A stretch of 64,000 nt of DNA from SXOA01 sp046593355 (GTDB taxonomy: Bacteria; Planctomycetota; Planctomycetia; Pirellulales; Pirellulaceae), in NCBI GenBank assembly GCA_046593355.1, contig JBKJNY010000185.1, positions 1 through 64,000 on the forward strand, written 5' to 3'. Each line of letters opens with the position of its first letter. Position 1 is the stretch's first letter. This document shows positions 27,300-36,705 of this stretch, piece by piece. The notes beneath the pieces were generated by a model, which did no database searches, had not been told where the DNA came from, and saw only the letters and a list, made by a program, of their open reading frames with translations. The translations under genes and the position numbers were made by a program.

Positions 27300-27731
27300 T
27301 TACGCCTGGTCCAGATATCCGTTTGCTTTCAACCAGGTGCTAACAGCAATCTCCACAATCTGTTGCTGCGTGTGCGGACGTTTCCGACGCAGACGTTGCT
27401 CCAGACAGGCTCGCCGCAGGGCATCCGCGGTGTGAGGCTGCAGTCGGGTTGTCAGCGGAACCAAAATCGGTCCCAAGAATGACCCCTCTCCTGTCTGGAA
27501 ATCGACTACGGTCTCTTCGGATTGCCGGGGAGTCCGCGACGTTGTTCGCGGCCGTCGAATTCGGGGCCGGGTAGGCTCGTGAGATGCCGCCGGTTCGGTC
27601 TCTGCCTCGGCAGCCATAGCCGCCGCGATAACCGGCGGGGGTTCCGTTACCTTCGCTGGAATGCCCCCCGCGATAAAAGCCAGTTTGTCCCCGGACAATA
27701 AAGCCGCTCCCAAAGACCTTCGTTCAGCCAT
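27300..27731 (-). CDS. Partner protein of ParA (probable DNA-binding partition protein)
   Basis: The start MAERRSLGAALLSGD overlaps the parA stop by 8 bases, a typical par operon coupling. The 143-residue protein has a disordered Pro/Thr/Arg-rich middle and a C-terminal basic region (ALRRACLEQRLRRKRPHTQQQ then IVEIAVSTWLKANG) that resembles a ribbon-helix-helix or related DNA-binding end. By position it should bind the par site; the family is not recognised with certainty. Confidence 0.6.
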   Translation of the reverse strand: MAERRSLGAALLSGDKLAFIAGGIPAKVTEPPPVIAAAMAAEAETEPAASHEPTRPRIRRPRTTSRTPRQSEETVVDFQTGEGSFLGPILVPLTTRLQPHTADALRRACLEQRLRRKRPHTQQQIVEIAVSTWLKANGYLDQA

Positions 27732-28422
27732 GCACAACCTCCTTCGTGGTTAATATTTTCTCCTTGTGGTCACTCGCCGAGACGACCTGCGGAAATAAGG
27801 ATGCGAACAACTGGTCAATCTCCTCCTTCGCTTCCTTGGCTCGCTTCCCCATCCGCGTCACCACCGTCCCTTGCCCTGCCGCATCCCGATACGCCTGAAG
27901 GTCTCGAATGACGGTGGTGGCGACGGTAACAGCCAGTCCTGGGGCGGCAGTCCGAAGCTCCCGGCTGTACCGATCCCGCGACCGAAATTTGTTCAAGATG
28001 AGCGTCGCGTCGGGACGCCCGCGGTTAATTCCCTGGGCGTAATGCAGGATCGTGACGGCCCGCTGCAACGACCGCAGGTCCAAAATCGACGGGCACAGTG
28101 GCAAAAGAACCAGGTCCGCCAGAAGGGCCAGGCTGCGCGAAAGTTCATCGAGTCCCCCGGAACTATCCGCCACGACAAAATCGTGGCTCTTCGCGAGGCC
28201 TGTCACCTCAGAGAGGCACTCCTCGGGGGTACTGGCGACGCGAACGGAGATACTGGGCTCTGCTTCGGCAACCCACTGGGAACTCGAACGCTGCTTGTCG
28301 GCATCGAGGAGAGCCGTGCGAAAGCCTTGGTCGTGGAGCCAAATGGCGAGGTGGACGGCCAGGGTGCTCTTCCCTACTCCGCCCTTGGTGTTGGACAGTG
28401 AAATGATCATGGATTCTGTCAT
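27724..28422 (-). CDS. parA: ParA-family partition ATPase
   Basis: The 232-residue protein begins ISLSNTKGGVGKSTLAVHLA, the deviant Walker A of ParA/MinD ATPases, and continues with LLDADKQRSSSQW and the Walker B-like FVVADSSGG. It lacks an N-terminal HTH, so it is a short ParA type and regulation probably depends on the partner gene. It reads away from the iterons and rep gene, as in many plasmids. Confidence 0.92.
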   Translation of the reverse strand: MTESMIISLSNTKGGVGKSTLAVHLAIWLHDQGFRTALLDADKQRSSSQWVAEAEPSISVRVASTPEECLSEVTGLAKSHDFVVADSSGGLDELSRSLALLADLVLLPLCPSILDLRSLQRAVTILHYAQGINRGRPDATLILNKFRSRDRYSRELRTAAPGLAVTVATTVIRDLQAYRDAAGQGTVVTRMGKRAKEAKEEIDQLFASLFPQVVSASDHKEKILTTKEVVHG

Positions 28423-28726
28423 AGCGCGAAAGCTGGCAATCCGACAACCAGGAAATTTTGCTTGTCACCAGAAAAGGCAGAAAGGCTTCCCGCAGTCCAG
28501 CGGGATGACCGTCTGGCCCGCTGTCCAGTCTCCCGACTTCCCTACCTGATTGCTGGCTTGCTTGTAGGCTGGCCAGATTGCCGGTCGGCAACCGGGCAGG
28601 CCAACTTTGAAAAACTGGCTTGCGTGGTGGCGAGGGTGCGCGGTTTACTTCCCTTGAACCTGGCTCCTGAATTCAGCATCCCAGGATGTGGGCCTGAGAA
28701 TTCGCCGGTGAGAGTTCGGGAGACCT
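28423..28726. other. Non-coding stretch between parA and iterons
   Basis: No gene is supported. It contains a dyad TTGCCG-GT-CGGCAA at about 28578-28591 and other GC-rich direct repeats (GCTGGC/GGCTGGCC). These could form the par centromere or the parA operator; I cannot decide which. Confidence 0.35.
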
Positions 28727-28833
28727 ACCGGGAAATGAGCCGGTGGACACGGGGGATGAGCCGGTTTCTTAACGGGTAATGAGACGGGGGATACCGGGGA
28801 GTGAGCCGGTTCTCTACCGGGTGGTGAGCCGGT
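28727..28833 (+). repeat. Five iterons of a replication origin
   Basis: Five directly repeated units with the pattern ACCGGG-NNN-TGAGCCGGT start at 28727, 28749, 28771, 28793 and 28816. The spacing of TGAGCC is 21-23 bases, two helical turns. Copies 2 and 3 are degenerate (ACGGGGG and TGAGACGGG). An AT-rich stretch follows at 28870-28935 and the rep gene starts at 28958. This is the classic layout of an iteron-controlled plasmid origin. Confidence 0.85.
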
Positions 28834-28957
28834 TTTTGTGCCGAATTCGCCAGTCGTTTTGGCGAGTTACACTCCGGCAATATCTATAAGTGATGTTTCA
28901 TAAAGAACATAACAGGCTGCGGATGCCGTTTTATTTTCAAATGAGGAGGAGGGCCAC

Positions 28958-30373
28958 ATGACCCCAGCAGCGGCAAACGCCAAGCTCATTCAACTTGAAG
29001 ACTATGACCGGACGCTCGGAGTCGATGAGCTGAACCTGGCGGAATTTCCAATTTGCGCTTTGGCGACGAGGACCAAACCGGGACAGAATACGCTCCTCTT
29101 TGAAGATGAAATCTTTGACGAGTCTCGCGGCCAGCGGGTGCAGCGGTCCCTGGTGATCGCGGGGAGTGAGCATTTTGGTCTCCCCACCGCCGTGGAAAGC
29201 GACGTACTTCTGGTCCTGATCCATATGACCAACGTCCGGACCAGGTTCAAGGAGCGGAAGGTCGCTTTTTCCCGGTACGAGCTGATCAAATTCTTGGGCT
29301 GGGACCAGGGGGGCAAATCTTACGAACGGCTCGATCAGTCGCTCCGCCGCTGGACGAGTGTCACGCTCCACTACAAACATTCTTGGTGGGACCGGAGCGG
29401 GAAAAAGTGGCGGTCCCGTTCCTTTCACGTTCTGGAATCTCTCGAACTCCGGGGGAAGGATGAGTTCGCCGACGATGGCCTGTCGCACTTGGTCTGGAAC
29501 GACGTGATTTTCAGCAGTTTTCAGGCCGGGAATTTGAAGCGGATTAACCTCGCCGTCTACTTCCGGCTGGAGAGTGCCGTGGCGCGGCAGATCTATCGCT
29601 TCGCCGACAAACGCTTCCACCGCAGCCGGCTGCTGGCATTTCCGCTGCGGGTTTTTGGTTGTGAACACATTGGTCTGAGCCGCTCCTACGACAATTTTGA
29701 TCTCAAGCGCAAACTGCAACCGGCACTGACCGAATTGGAGAAAATCGGCTTTTTGCAAAGCCTCGCTCCAGAACAGCGATTCGTGAAAGTAGCGGCGAAC
29801 CACTGGGAGATTCGATTGGTGCGGGCAGGGGAACTGTCCGCGGAGCAAGAGACGGCGTCTCCGCTCGTCGCGGAACTCACCAAACGGGGCGTGAGCCGGG
29901 GAGTTGCGACAGACCTGGCGCATTCCTATGGAGCCGAACATATCGCCAGCAAGATTGCCCTACATGATGAACTGCTGGCCCAAAAAGATCGGCGGATTGG
30001 CAGAAATCCTCCCGGTTTTTTGGCGTCCGCCATTCGGGATAATTATCATGTGCCGCAGGGCTCACGGTCGCAGGCTTTCACCACAATTCCCAGCCGCAAA
30101 GCCAGCAAGACTGGCCGAACTACTTCGGCACCGAAAACGGATGTTGATTTAGAGCAAGCAGCCCGCACTTCACAGGTCAGGGAGCATTGGTCGCGGCTGA
30201 GCGACTCCCAGCAACAGGAACTGGAAGCTCAAGCCCTGGCCGCTGGAAATCAGTTTCAAGTCGCCTCCTATCAACGACTCAAAGCGTCTGGCAATCGGTT
30301 GTGGGAGGTTCTCCGCGATGACCTGGTGGCGGCGTATCTTGCGCGAGAATGCTCGTCACCCAATCGCGACTAA
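28958..30373 (+). CDS. RepA-type plasmid replication initiator
   Basis: The start follows a strong GAGGAGGAGGG at 28943-28953. The 471-residue protein resembles the replication initiator protein A family (RPA): LAEFPICALATR, a LPTAVESDVLLVLIHM segment, FLGWDQGGKSYERLDQSLRR (a winged-helix front), and HVLESLEL then SHLVWNDVIFSSFQAGNLKR. The C-terminal 130 residues are more variable and basic. It should bind the iterons upstream and open the AT-rich region. Its presence in a tRNA-linked integrated element points to plasmid origin. Confidence 0.85.
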   Translation: MTPAAANAKLIQLEDYDRTLGVDELNLAEFPICALATRTKPGQNTLLFEDEIFDESRGQRVQRSLVIAGSEHFGLPTAVESDVLLVLIHMTNVRTRFKERKVAFSRYELIKFLGWDQGGKSYERLDQSLRRWTSVTLHYKHSWWDRSGKKWRSRSFHVLESLELRGKDEFADDGLSHLVWNDVIFSSFQAGNLKRINLAVYFRLESAVARQIYRFADKRFHRSRLLAFPLRVFGCEHIGLSRSYDNFDLKRKLQPALTELEKIGFLQSLAPEQRFVKVAANHWEIRLVRAGELSAEQETASPLVAELTKRGVSRGVATDLAHSYGAEHIASKIALHDELLAQKDRRIGRNPPGFLASAIRDNYHVPQGSRSQAFTTIPSRKASKTGRTTSAPKTDVDLEQAARTSQVREHWSRLSDSQQQELEAQALAAGNQFQVASYQRLKASGNRLWEVLRDDLVAAYLARECSSPNRD

Positions 30374-30419
30374 CCAGGCAAGTGGCCCGAATAGAGGCTT
30401 CCGACAAAGCCTGAAACAC

Positions 30420-33400
30420 TTAACTGACTTCACTCTTGCCTGTCGCATCCGTGACGGTTAAATCACTGACGGGCCTCCGGTGCTGAAGCAGGTGCGGGAG
30501 CACGGCAGGAGCGTCATCCCGTTTCACGAACCAGCGTCGCTTGAAGTGGACGATTTCCTCCACGAGGCCATACCCTAGGAGCTCGTCGCGGTGAGCCGGA
30601 ATCCCGTTGAGAAGCAGCTCTACTACATCGTCACCCGCGATGCGGGCCGCCACCAATCGCCAGCCGTTGTCGAGTTCAATCAGAGCGCCGCCGATCACGA
30701 GGCTGAGAATTTCCGCGGGGGAGGCTGTTCCCAGCGGCGTGCCGATCCCCAGCCGCTGCTTGACGCTGGGGACATCCGTGGGGCTCAGATTAAGGCCGAC
30801 CAGGGCCTGCCCATCGGCCAGCAGGGCACGGGCGATCTTGACATTTTGAATTCCCGAGGCCCCCATGATCTTATCGTAAATAGGAAATATCGCGCCGCTC
30901 AACAAATGAAAGGGGCGTGATTCCGTCGCTGGCGTATCCGCAAACTCGATTTCCCACCACGCCTCGGCGGCTGCCTTCTCGACGGGTTCGTACTTTTCGG
31001 CCAGCTCGCGCCTTTCCAGCGAGCGTCGCGGCCCTTTGATGGCCGTCAGGTACACCTGGTTTTGCTGAGGGTCGCGGTGGGCGGATACGCCATAGATACG
31101 GCCACTGCGCACGTTGCGAACAAAGCCCAGCTCCGCACTCTTGGCAACCGCTGCGAAGGAGAGCCGCACTACGTCGGTGATACCTTCCAATGCGTGCAGC
31201 AGGGTGCGCGCGCCGGAGGCCGGGTCGCCGAAGAGCGTCTCGGGCTGGGAAACCTGCCGCAGGTCACGGGCGCGAATTTCCTCCACGCCAAAGTCGAAGG
31301 CGCCTTGCGACTTGGCCCCCTCGACGACGTGAAGGTAGCGCTCATAAAACAGCTCGAAAACCTGGTTTTGCGTTGCGACGGGCAGGACCATGATGCGGTT
31401 CAAGAACTGTTCGACGTTGCTGGCATAGTTTTCTCGAACCGCCGTCCTTTCTTTATTCAAAACGCCCATCCGATCCAAGACCGCGAGGCCCAGTTCCATC
31501 TCACGGTGTTTCCCCGTTTCGATTTCGCGGTACAGGCGGCACAAAGCGGCCTGGCCGTATTCATCGGTGACATCTTCGGGACGAAAAAGGTCGTTCCCCA
31601 GGGACTGACGTTCCCCCTTGGTCAGCGCGCCAAGTGCCGCCAGTCGCTTGGAGACGGAATTGACCAGCCGCTTCTGGCCCGCGAGGTCCACCAGCACGAG
31701 GCGAATGATGGGAGCGGAACTCTGATGGGAGCGGTGGACGCGACCAAACGCCTGCATCTGCTGATCCGCCGACCAGGACAACTGGAAGGCATAGAAGACG
31801 CGGCGCTGCTGGTTCCTGGCATCCAGATCGGCATGCACGCTGATCCCGACGGAACCCGCGCCGGACAAAATGGCGAGGCGTTTCTTTCCCTGTTGAAACA
31901 GCCGGGTCTCGTATTCGTTGAGCGTACGGCGGGGAATCCCGTCCAGTTTGCGGCGGACATAGCGGCCATGCTCGAAGCGGTGCGTGCGGCCGCTGATTTC
32001 CGCGACGTTCTGGACGCCGAAGCGGGCAATCAGGGCGTCCAACGGATTCCGAGGAAAATCCAAGTCGGCCACCTTGTCGAGCAACTCCCGCTGCCGCCGC
32101 TGGTTTTCGCGGTTGATCTCGGGATTTCCCGCGGCGTCTTCCACGCGGACGCGGATGACATTTCCCGTCACGGAGTCCGTCTGCTCTTGGTACTGGAAAA
32201 TGGGAAATTGGTTCTCGATGAGCTGCACGATCATTTCCCGCGGTGTGGCATCGAGCTCGGAGAGCTCCAATCCATCGGCTCGTGCTTGCCGAACTTTTCG
32301 ATCCGCCTGCGCCTCGCCGGTGTTGAACAGGCTCAAGACGACAGACCGCCCTTGCTCCAGATCTGCGGCGATGGCCGGGATGACGTCCGGCAGGGTGTAG
32401 GCCAGCATCAGTTGCAGGAAAAAACGCTGCTGAGCGGAATAGAATTGCGAGTAGCGGTGGGCATTACGGTTTTGACCGGCATCTTGCTCCGCCGATTCAA
32501 ACGCCACCAGGAGTTCCGACCAGAGATTGGCGATCTCGTCGTACTGCTGCCGTTCTGCTGCGGTGAGCCGATGCAGCAGCGGCTCGTATTCGACGCCGCT
32601 TTCGGGCACAAGGCTTCCATCGGGCCGGCGCGTCGGACCGTAGCTGATCGTGCGGGACAGATACGTCCCCACGCTTTTGAGATCGCGGCAGAGCATTTCC
32701 ATCGCCGCGACTCCGCCTCGTTCGATGGCGACCAGAAAGGCGGCGAAATCCGCAAACGGGGCGCCGACGCCCCACAGCCCCAGCCGCTCATACGGTGCCA
32801 GGTGACGAGCTTCGGTGGCGCCCGTTGCGCTGAAATAGCGCACCCGCGCCTGCGGCAACAGCCGCTGCAGCGTAATCCCCATGTTTCCGCGAAGCGTTCC
32901 GTGATCCGCCGTGGCCTTGCCGCCGTGCGGCGTGGCGGCGGCGTTCTTCATGTAGTGCGCCTCGTCGAAGGCGATCACCCCCTCGAATTCGGATCCCAGC
33001 CAGTCGGTGAGTTGCTTGAACCGCTCGCGCTCGCCGTCGAAATCGGTGCTGAGCATCGTGTAGGTCGTAAAGAGCACCCCTGAATCGGCCAGAATCGGTT
33101 CGTGCGGCTTGAACTGGGTCTGATGCAAAATGACAAGTGGCACCCCCACGGCGCTGCAATCCCGGCGGGCATCGGCACAAAGCTGATGGGAGGCTGAGAT
33201 GTGGACGTGTTTTCGCCGGCCCTGCTGCACCTGATCCAAAATGAACGCATAAATCTCGCGTCCTTTGCCGATGCCCGTGCCGTCACCGTTCCAGTGCCCC
33301 TTCCGGGAACCATCGGGCAAGTGACTGCTGGTCGCTTGGCCCGCGTAGATCACGTCCTCGACTTGCAGGTTGGAAATACGCCCTTCGGCAATGACTTCGA

Positions 33401-34985
33401 CGGGGAGGTGATGGCGGTAGGTGACATCGGGGGGCTCGACGCAGGCCATCATGGCGGACTCGACCACGTTGGCTGGGTGCGGGTGAACACCATGCACGAG
33501 GGCTTTCTGTACGCGATAGGGGGCAAAGACAGCCCCCTCCTCCAGGTCCACGGTCTGAGGAATGCTGTTGGGATCTAGTTCGCCTACCGTAGCGCCAGCC
33601 AATCGAGTGTGGTGAGTACCAGACTGGCTGCCCAGATCCGCATCGCTGGCAGCTCGGTGGGAAGTTTCAGCCGTTCCCGTCTGGCCACTCGTGTGATCGC
33701 CCGCGCTAGAATCTTTGGCTGCGTCAGGGCCAGTCGGTTCCAGGTCAACCACTGGTCGAAGCTCAGTCCAGACCGCGTCGAAACGGGAGTGTTGCCCGTT
33801 TCCTCCGCGAGCAGGAGGCCTAGCAGTTCCAGGATCGGGTCGCTCCCCGGCATCGCCTCTTGTTGAAATGACTGCCGTAGTACGGCTGTTGCCCGTTGAC
33901 GCAGCGAACTCGCACACTCGCCCATAAACATCCTCCTCGCCTAATTTCTGAAGCACTTGCCAGGCTGCCTGAACGGAGAGCTTCCTGGCAGTGATAATGC
34001 TCGCCGGATTGGTCGTCCAACCATCGCGATCGAGGACCACGATTTGGTGATCGAACGTCGTGCCGAACCGAAAATACTCGCGACCATCCAGACCCACATT
34101 GGCCCTGATCCGGTAGTGTTTGCCCAGCTCGGCCCACCACTGCCCAAAGGCAGGGCGGTCCATCGCCATGCCACCGCCGACGATGGCGACGAGCCGACCG
34201 CCCGGCTTGAGCCGCAAGAGAGCTTGCTCCAGATGTCTGGCGCCGAAAGCCGTCTGGTGACCGCGCACCCGGCCCCCGGTGGCCGAAAACGGCGGGTTCA
34301 TCACGACGGCATGGTAGTGGTGGCTGGCGGGCAACAGATTGTCGAGCCGCTCTGCATCGAGCGCGAGCGGCTCGAATCCCTGCAACGCCAAAAGCTGCCT
34401 TCGGCGAGGATCGATTTCGTTCGTATCGACCTGTGCGCCTGCCAGCCGTGCCAGCACAGCGATGTTTCCGGTACCTGCGCTCGGTTCGAGCACGCACATG
34501 CCGGCCTTCAAAGCGGCCGCTTTGATGACCAGGAGGGCCTCCGCAGGGGGCGTGCTGAACTGTTGCCATTCCACTTGGTTCTGGTCGCGCCGAGTCTGAA
34601 GCGGGAGGCGCGACTCCTCCGCCAGGAGTTGTTCCATGGCGACTGCCGTGTTCTCCAGTTTCAAACCGACGCGATGCAAGTAGATGTTGAACCCGGCCTC
34701 CGCCGCGACGTAAGCATCGCGGGCGTGCCCCGCGGCGGAGCCGAAAATCTCGCGGGCCAATTTCGAAATCGCCGGGTTATCGAAGCGGGTCGCAGGGTCA
34801 GCCTCCAAGGCGGCCGCGAACCGTAGGGTAAAGCGAGCCAGGGCATTTTCCGGGGCCGTTGTGACGGGGGACGAAGGGGGCGTCGTCGCCAGATCGAAAT
34901 CGAACGACCGCTGAACGGCCACCTGTCCATTCGCGGGACCGGCACGGTGCAAGGGGAGCGTTCGGCTGGCAAACTTGATGGCCAT
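30420..34985 (-). CDS. Adenine methyltransferase fused to Strawberry-notch-like helicase
   Basis: The start MAIKFASRTLPLHR is preferred to an upstream in-frame codon. The 1521-residue protein opens with a methyltransferase domain: SAM motif LEPSAGTGNIAVLARL near 163 and catalytic NPPF near 231. A linker follows, then a Strawberry-notch-type NTPase: GDGTGIGKGREIYAFIL near 564 (Walker A variant), DEAHYMKN near 672, and a SNO C-terminal helicase domain (GSVGISVHADLDARNQQR, FAFGRVHRSHQSS-like segment). Such fusions are known on plasmids and phages; the role may be to modify or protect the element's own DNA. It converges on the rep gene. Confidence 0.88.
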   Translation of the reverse strand: MAIKFASRTLPLHRAGPANGQVAVQRSFDFDLATTPPSSPVTTAPENALARFTLRFAAALEADPATRFDNPAISKLAREIFGSAAGHARDAYVAAEAGFNIYLHRVGLKLENTAVAMEQLLAEESRLPLQTRRDQNQVEWQQFSTPPAEALLVIKAAALKAGMCVLEPSAGTGNIAVLARLAGAQVDTNEIDPRRRQLLALQGFEPLALDAERLDNLLPASHHYHAVVMNPPFSATGGRVRGHQTAFGARHLEQALLRLKPGGRLVAIVGGGMAMDRPAFGQWWAELGKHYRIRANVGLDGREYFRFGTTFDHQIVVLDRDGWTTNPASIITARKLSVQAAWQVLQKLGEEDVYGRVCEFAASTGNSRTTAVISTRGDAGERPDPGTARPPARGGNGQHSRFDAVWTELRPVVDLEPTGPDAAKDSSAGDHTSGQTGTAETSHRAASDADLGSQSGTHHTRLAGATVGELDPNSIPQTVDLEEGAVFAPYRVQKALVHGVHPHPANVVESAMMACVEPPDVTYRHHLPVEVIAEGRISNLQVEDVIYAGQATSSHLPDGSRKGHWNGDGTGIGKGREIYAFILDQVQQGRRKHVHISASHQLCADARRDCSAVGVPLVILHQTQFKPHEPILADSGVLFTTYTMLSTDFDGERERFKQLTDWLGSEFEGVIAFDEAHYMKNAAATPHGGKATADHGTLRGNMGITLQRLLPQARVRYFSATGATEARHLAPYERLGLWGVGAPFADFAAFLVAIERGGVAAMEMLCRDLKSVGTYLSRTISYGPTRRPDGSLVPESGVEYEPLLHRLTAAERQQYDEIANLWSELLVAFESAEQDAGQNRNAHRYSQFYSAQQRFFLQLMLAYTLPDVIPAIAADLEQGRSVVLSLFNTGEAQADRKVRQARADGLELSELDATPREMIVQLIENQFPIFQYQEQTDSVTGNVIRVRVEDAAGNPEINRENQRRQRELLDKVADLDFPRNPLDALIARFGVQNVAEISGRTHRFEHGRYVRRKLDGIPRRTLNEYETRLFQQGKKRLAILSGAGSVGISVHADLDARNQQRRVFYAFQLSWSADQQMQAFGRVHRSHQSSAPIIRLVLVDLAGQKRLVNSVSKRLAALGALTKGERQSLGNDLFRPEDVTDEYGQAALCRLYREIETGKHREMELGLAVLDRMGVLNKERTAVRENYASNVEQFLNRIMVLPVATQNQVFELFYERYLHVVEGAKSQGAFDFGVEEIRARDLRQVSQPETLFGDPASGARTLLHALEGITDVVRLSFAAVAKSAELGFVRNVRSGRIYGVSAHRDPQQNQVYLTAIKGPRRSLERRELAEKYEPVEKAAAEAWWEIEFADTPATESRPFHLLSGAIFPIYDKIMGASGIQNVKIARALLADGQALVGLNLSPTDVPSVKQRLGIGTPLGTASPAEILSLVIGGALIELDNGWRLVAARIAGDDVVELLLNGIPAHRDELLGYGLVEEIVHFKRRWFVKRDDAPAVLPHLLQHRRPVSDLTVTDATGKSEVS

Positions 34986-35389
34986 ACGCTGGGTATGGCG
35001 GAGCCAACGAGCGATGTAGCCTAAAGCGCCAGGGGAGGCCTGCTCACCGGTACAGCCGCGAGAGGAGCAGCATTCCAACGGCGGTCACGACCCACCGCGT
35101 TACCTCACGGACCCGGTTTCGTCGCTGGCGTCTCAGGGCGCGTATGAGTTGCTTGTGCGGCATGGCAGGATCGTACCACCGCTAGCGGGCTACTCAACTT
35201 TTTTTTGTGGCTCGATTTGAGTAGCGCACGGCATCGCGCTACTTTCAAGGGCAAACGAAGCGTCGGATGCTTCGTGACTGTCAATGTTCGTAAACGATCT
35301 GGCAAGTTCTTCCGTAGAGGGAGCCCACCCAGTAAACCGGCCACCAACCGGCTAAGGGGACGATCTCACCAATCGCCATGGGTTCTGCT
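34986..35389. other. Leader and promoter region of the helicase gene
   Basis: No gene is supported. The region should hold the minus-strand promoter of the helicase gene and the plus-strand promoter of the structured RNA candidate. A repeat cluster at 35189-35243 is listed separately. Confidence 0.4.
35189..35243. promoter_or_regulatory. Three overlapping palindrome arms (GCTACT/AGTAGC)
   Basis: GCTACTCAA (35189-35197) pairs with TTGAGTAGC (35217-35225). AGTAGCGC (35220-35227) pairs equally well with GCGCTACT (35236-35243). The middle arm can pair with either neighbour but not both. This suits an operator with three half-sites or an attenuator switch in the leader of one of the divergent transcripts. 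Confidence 0.5.
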
Positions 35390-36660
35390 GTAGAGCCGAG
35401 TACATCGAGAGGTGTTCGCTCGGATCGACGGAGGCTCACAAGAGTAATCCGGCTGGCCTTGTATGCCAGTCGAGTAATCCTTGTGTTCTATCCGATGGGT
35501 TTTCGCGAAAGCCTGGGTGTGGGCGATGCGGACAGACCTTGAAGCGTCTCTTCCAAGAGATGACCAAAGGCCGTCACATTTCAAGTGGTGCGCGGCGAAA
35601 TGCCGCAAATCCACGCCGTGGGGTCCGGACCAGTTCGGTCCGTTCAACGCGCGCCGGTGTGGGGAGTCAGCGCTCTGGTGACAGAGAGCTGCCGGGATTG
35701 ATCGTCTCGGGGACCGTCGGTAAATCCGATGGCCGCGAATAGCTCAACCATGAAAGGCCCGGAAGGGCTTACCGGTAAGTTGCAAGGGAGTCGATGCCAA
35801 GCAGGTGCCGGAAACCCCGATAGGGAGTTCCAGCACGGTGAGTAAGCCAGTGGCCGATTCGGTAGGGAGCAGCTCCTACGCTCTGGCTCCCGAAATCGCG
35901 AACGAGAGTTCGCGGAAAGTATGCCTTCCTGACGGTGGGACATACGGCCAGTGGTCCGGGGATTAACCTCCCCTGAGCCACGAGACCCTTGTGATGAGGA
36001 ATGGGAATAACGCAGGAGCCGCTGCGGCAGCCGGGTTGGTTCCCGGTGCTGGACCTGATCGGTCCAGTGCTTCAAACGCCGTAGTGGGGGAGTGTGTCCT
36101 CAGTAGAAGCTGCTGGTGCGAGACGCGGAAGCGTCTTGCGGCCGGCAGGCGATGCTCTCGGCAAGGCAGTCGAGGCTCGTTGAGGTGCAGACGGGTGGTG
36201 CCGGGCACAATGCTCACGACGAAAGGGATGACAGCTATGTGCTTTGCGGAAGGTCGTAAGCTGCGGCCACGGCCTGCCTTGCGCAGTGCCGTGGCCGGCT
36301 GCTTTTCCTTGGCTGGAACCTGAGCGGTCAAACCAAATCTGTCGGGGACGACAGTTTTGCTTTGGCAGCGTGTTGACGGTGATCACTGGACGTGTGCCTG
36401 GCATGCGTCGGTTTTCACCGTGCGGTTGGTTTAGCGGTACGCCTATGAAATTGGGGGCTGCGAACAGGGAGTGTAGTTCGCAGCCCAGTCCGTACCGATC
36501 AGGTTTGCAGGAGCCAGGCTCTTGCCGTTTTTGAGGTGGTTGAAAGCAACGCGTGTTTGCTTCGTCGCCGGCGCCCCGTGGGTTCCGGTCGGAAAGCTAC
36601 GCACTGGTTGCTGCCAAGGATTTTTGTGCGTGAGGGGCGTGAAGGAATCTCGCCCCTCTC
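35390..36660 (+). ncRNA. Candidate large structured non-coding RNA
   Basis: About 1.27 kb with no credible frame on either strand. Strong stems follow one another: CGGACC/GGTCCG at 35626-35642; a stem capped by GGAA at 35755-35770; a composite stem at 35805-35836; CGCGAAC-GAGA-GTTCGCG at 35897-35914; GTATG/CATAC at 35919-35945; CTGGACC/GGTCCAG at 36049-36067; nine pairs capped by GGAA at 36118-36139; 13 pairs at 36265-36296; CTGTCG-GGGA-CGACAG at 36339-36354; nested 7+11 pairs at 36435-36497; eight pairs at 36632-36658. Four loops are GNRA only when read on the + strand, which gives the direction. No group II domain V, RNase P or tmRNA signature was seen. Confidence 0.6.
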
Positions 36661-36705
36661 TTTCGAGCCGGCTGGTGTTTCCGCCGACTCGCAAGGGAGG
36701 GATGC

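Noticed and set aside
28727..28833. CRISPR array
   Set aside because: The repeats are contiguous 21-23 base units without unique spacers and no cas genes are present; they are iterons.
31062..33083. Long plus-strand frame of 673 codons opposite the helicase gene
   Set aside because: It is a shadow frame of GC-rich DNA. The minus-strand frame has clear methyltransferase and helicase motifs.
35390..36660. Group II or group I intron
   Set aside because: No domain V-like AGC...GAAA...CGGTT stem, no reverse transcriptase or maturase frame, and no group I P3/P7 core could be seen. It stays as the main alternative if a search finds one.
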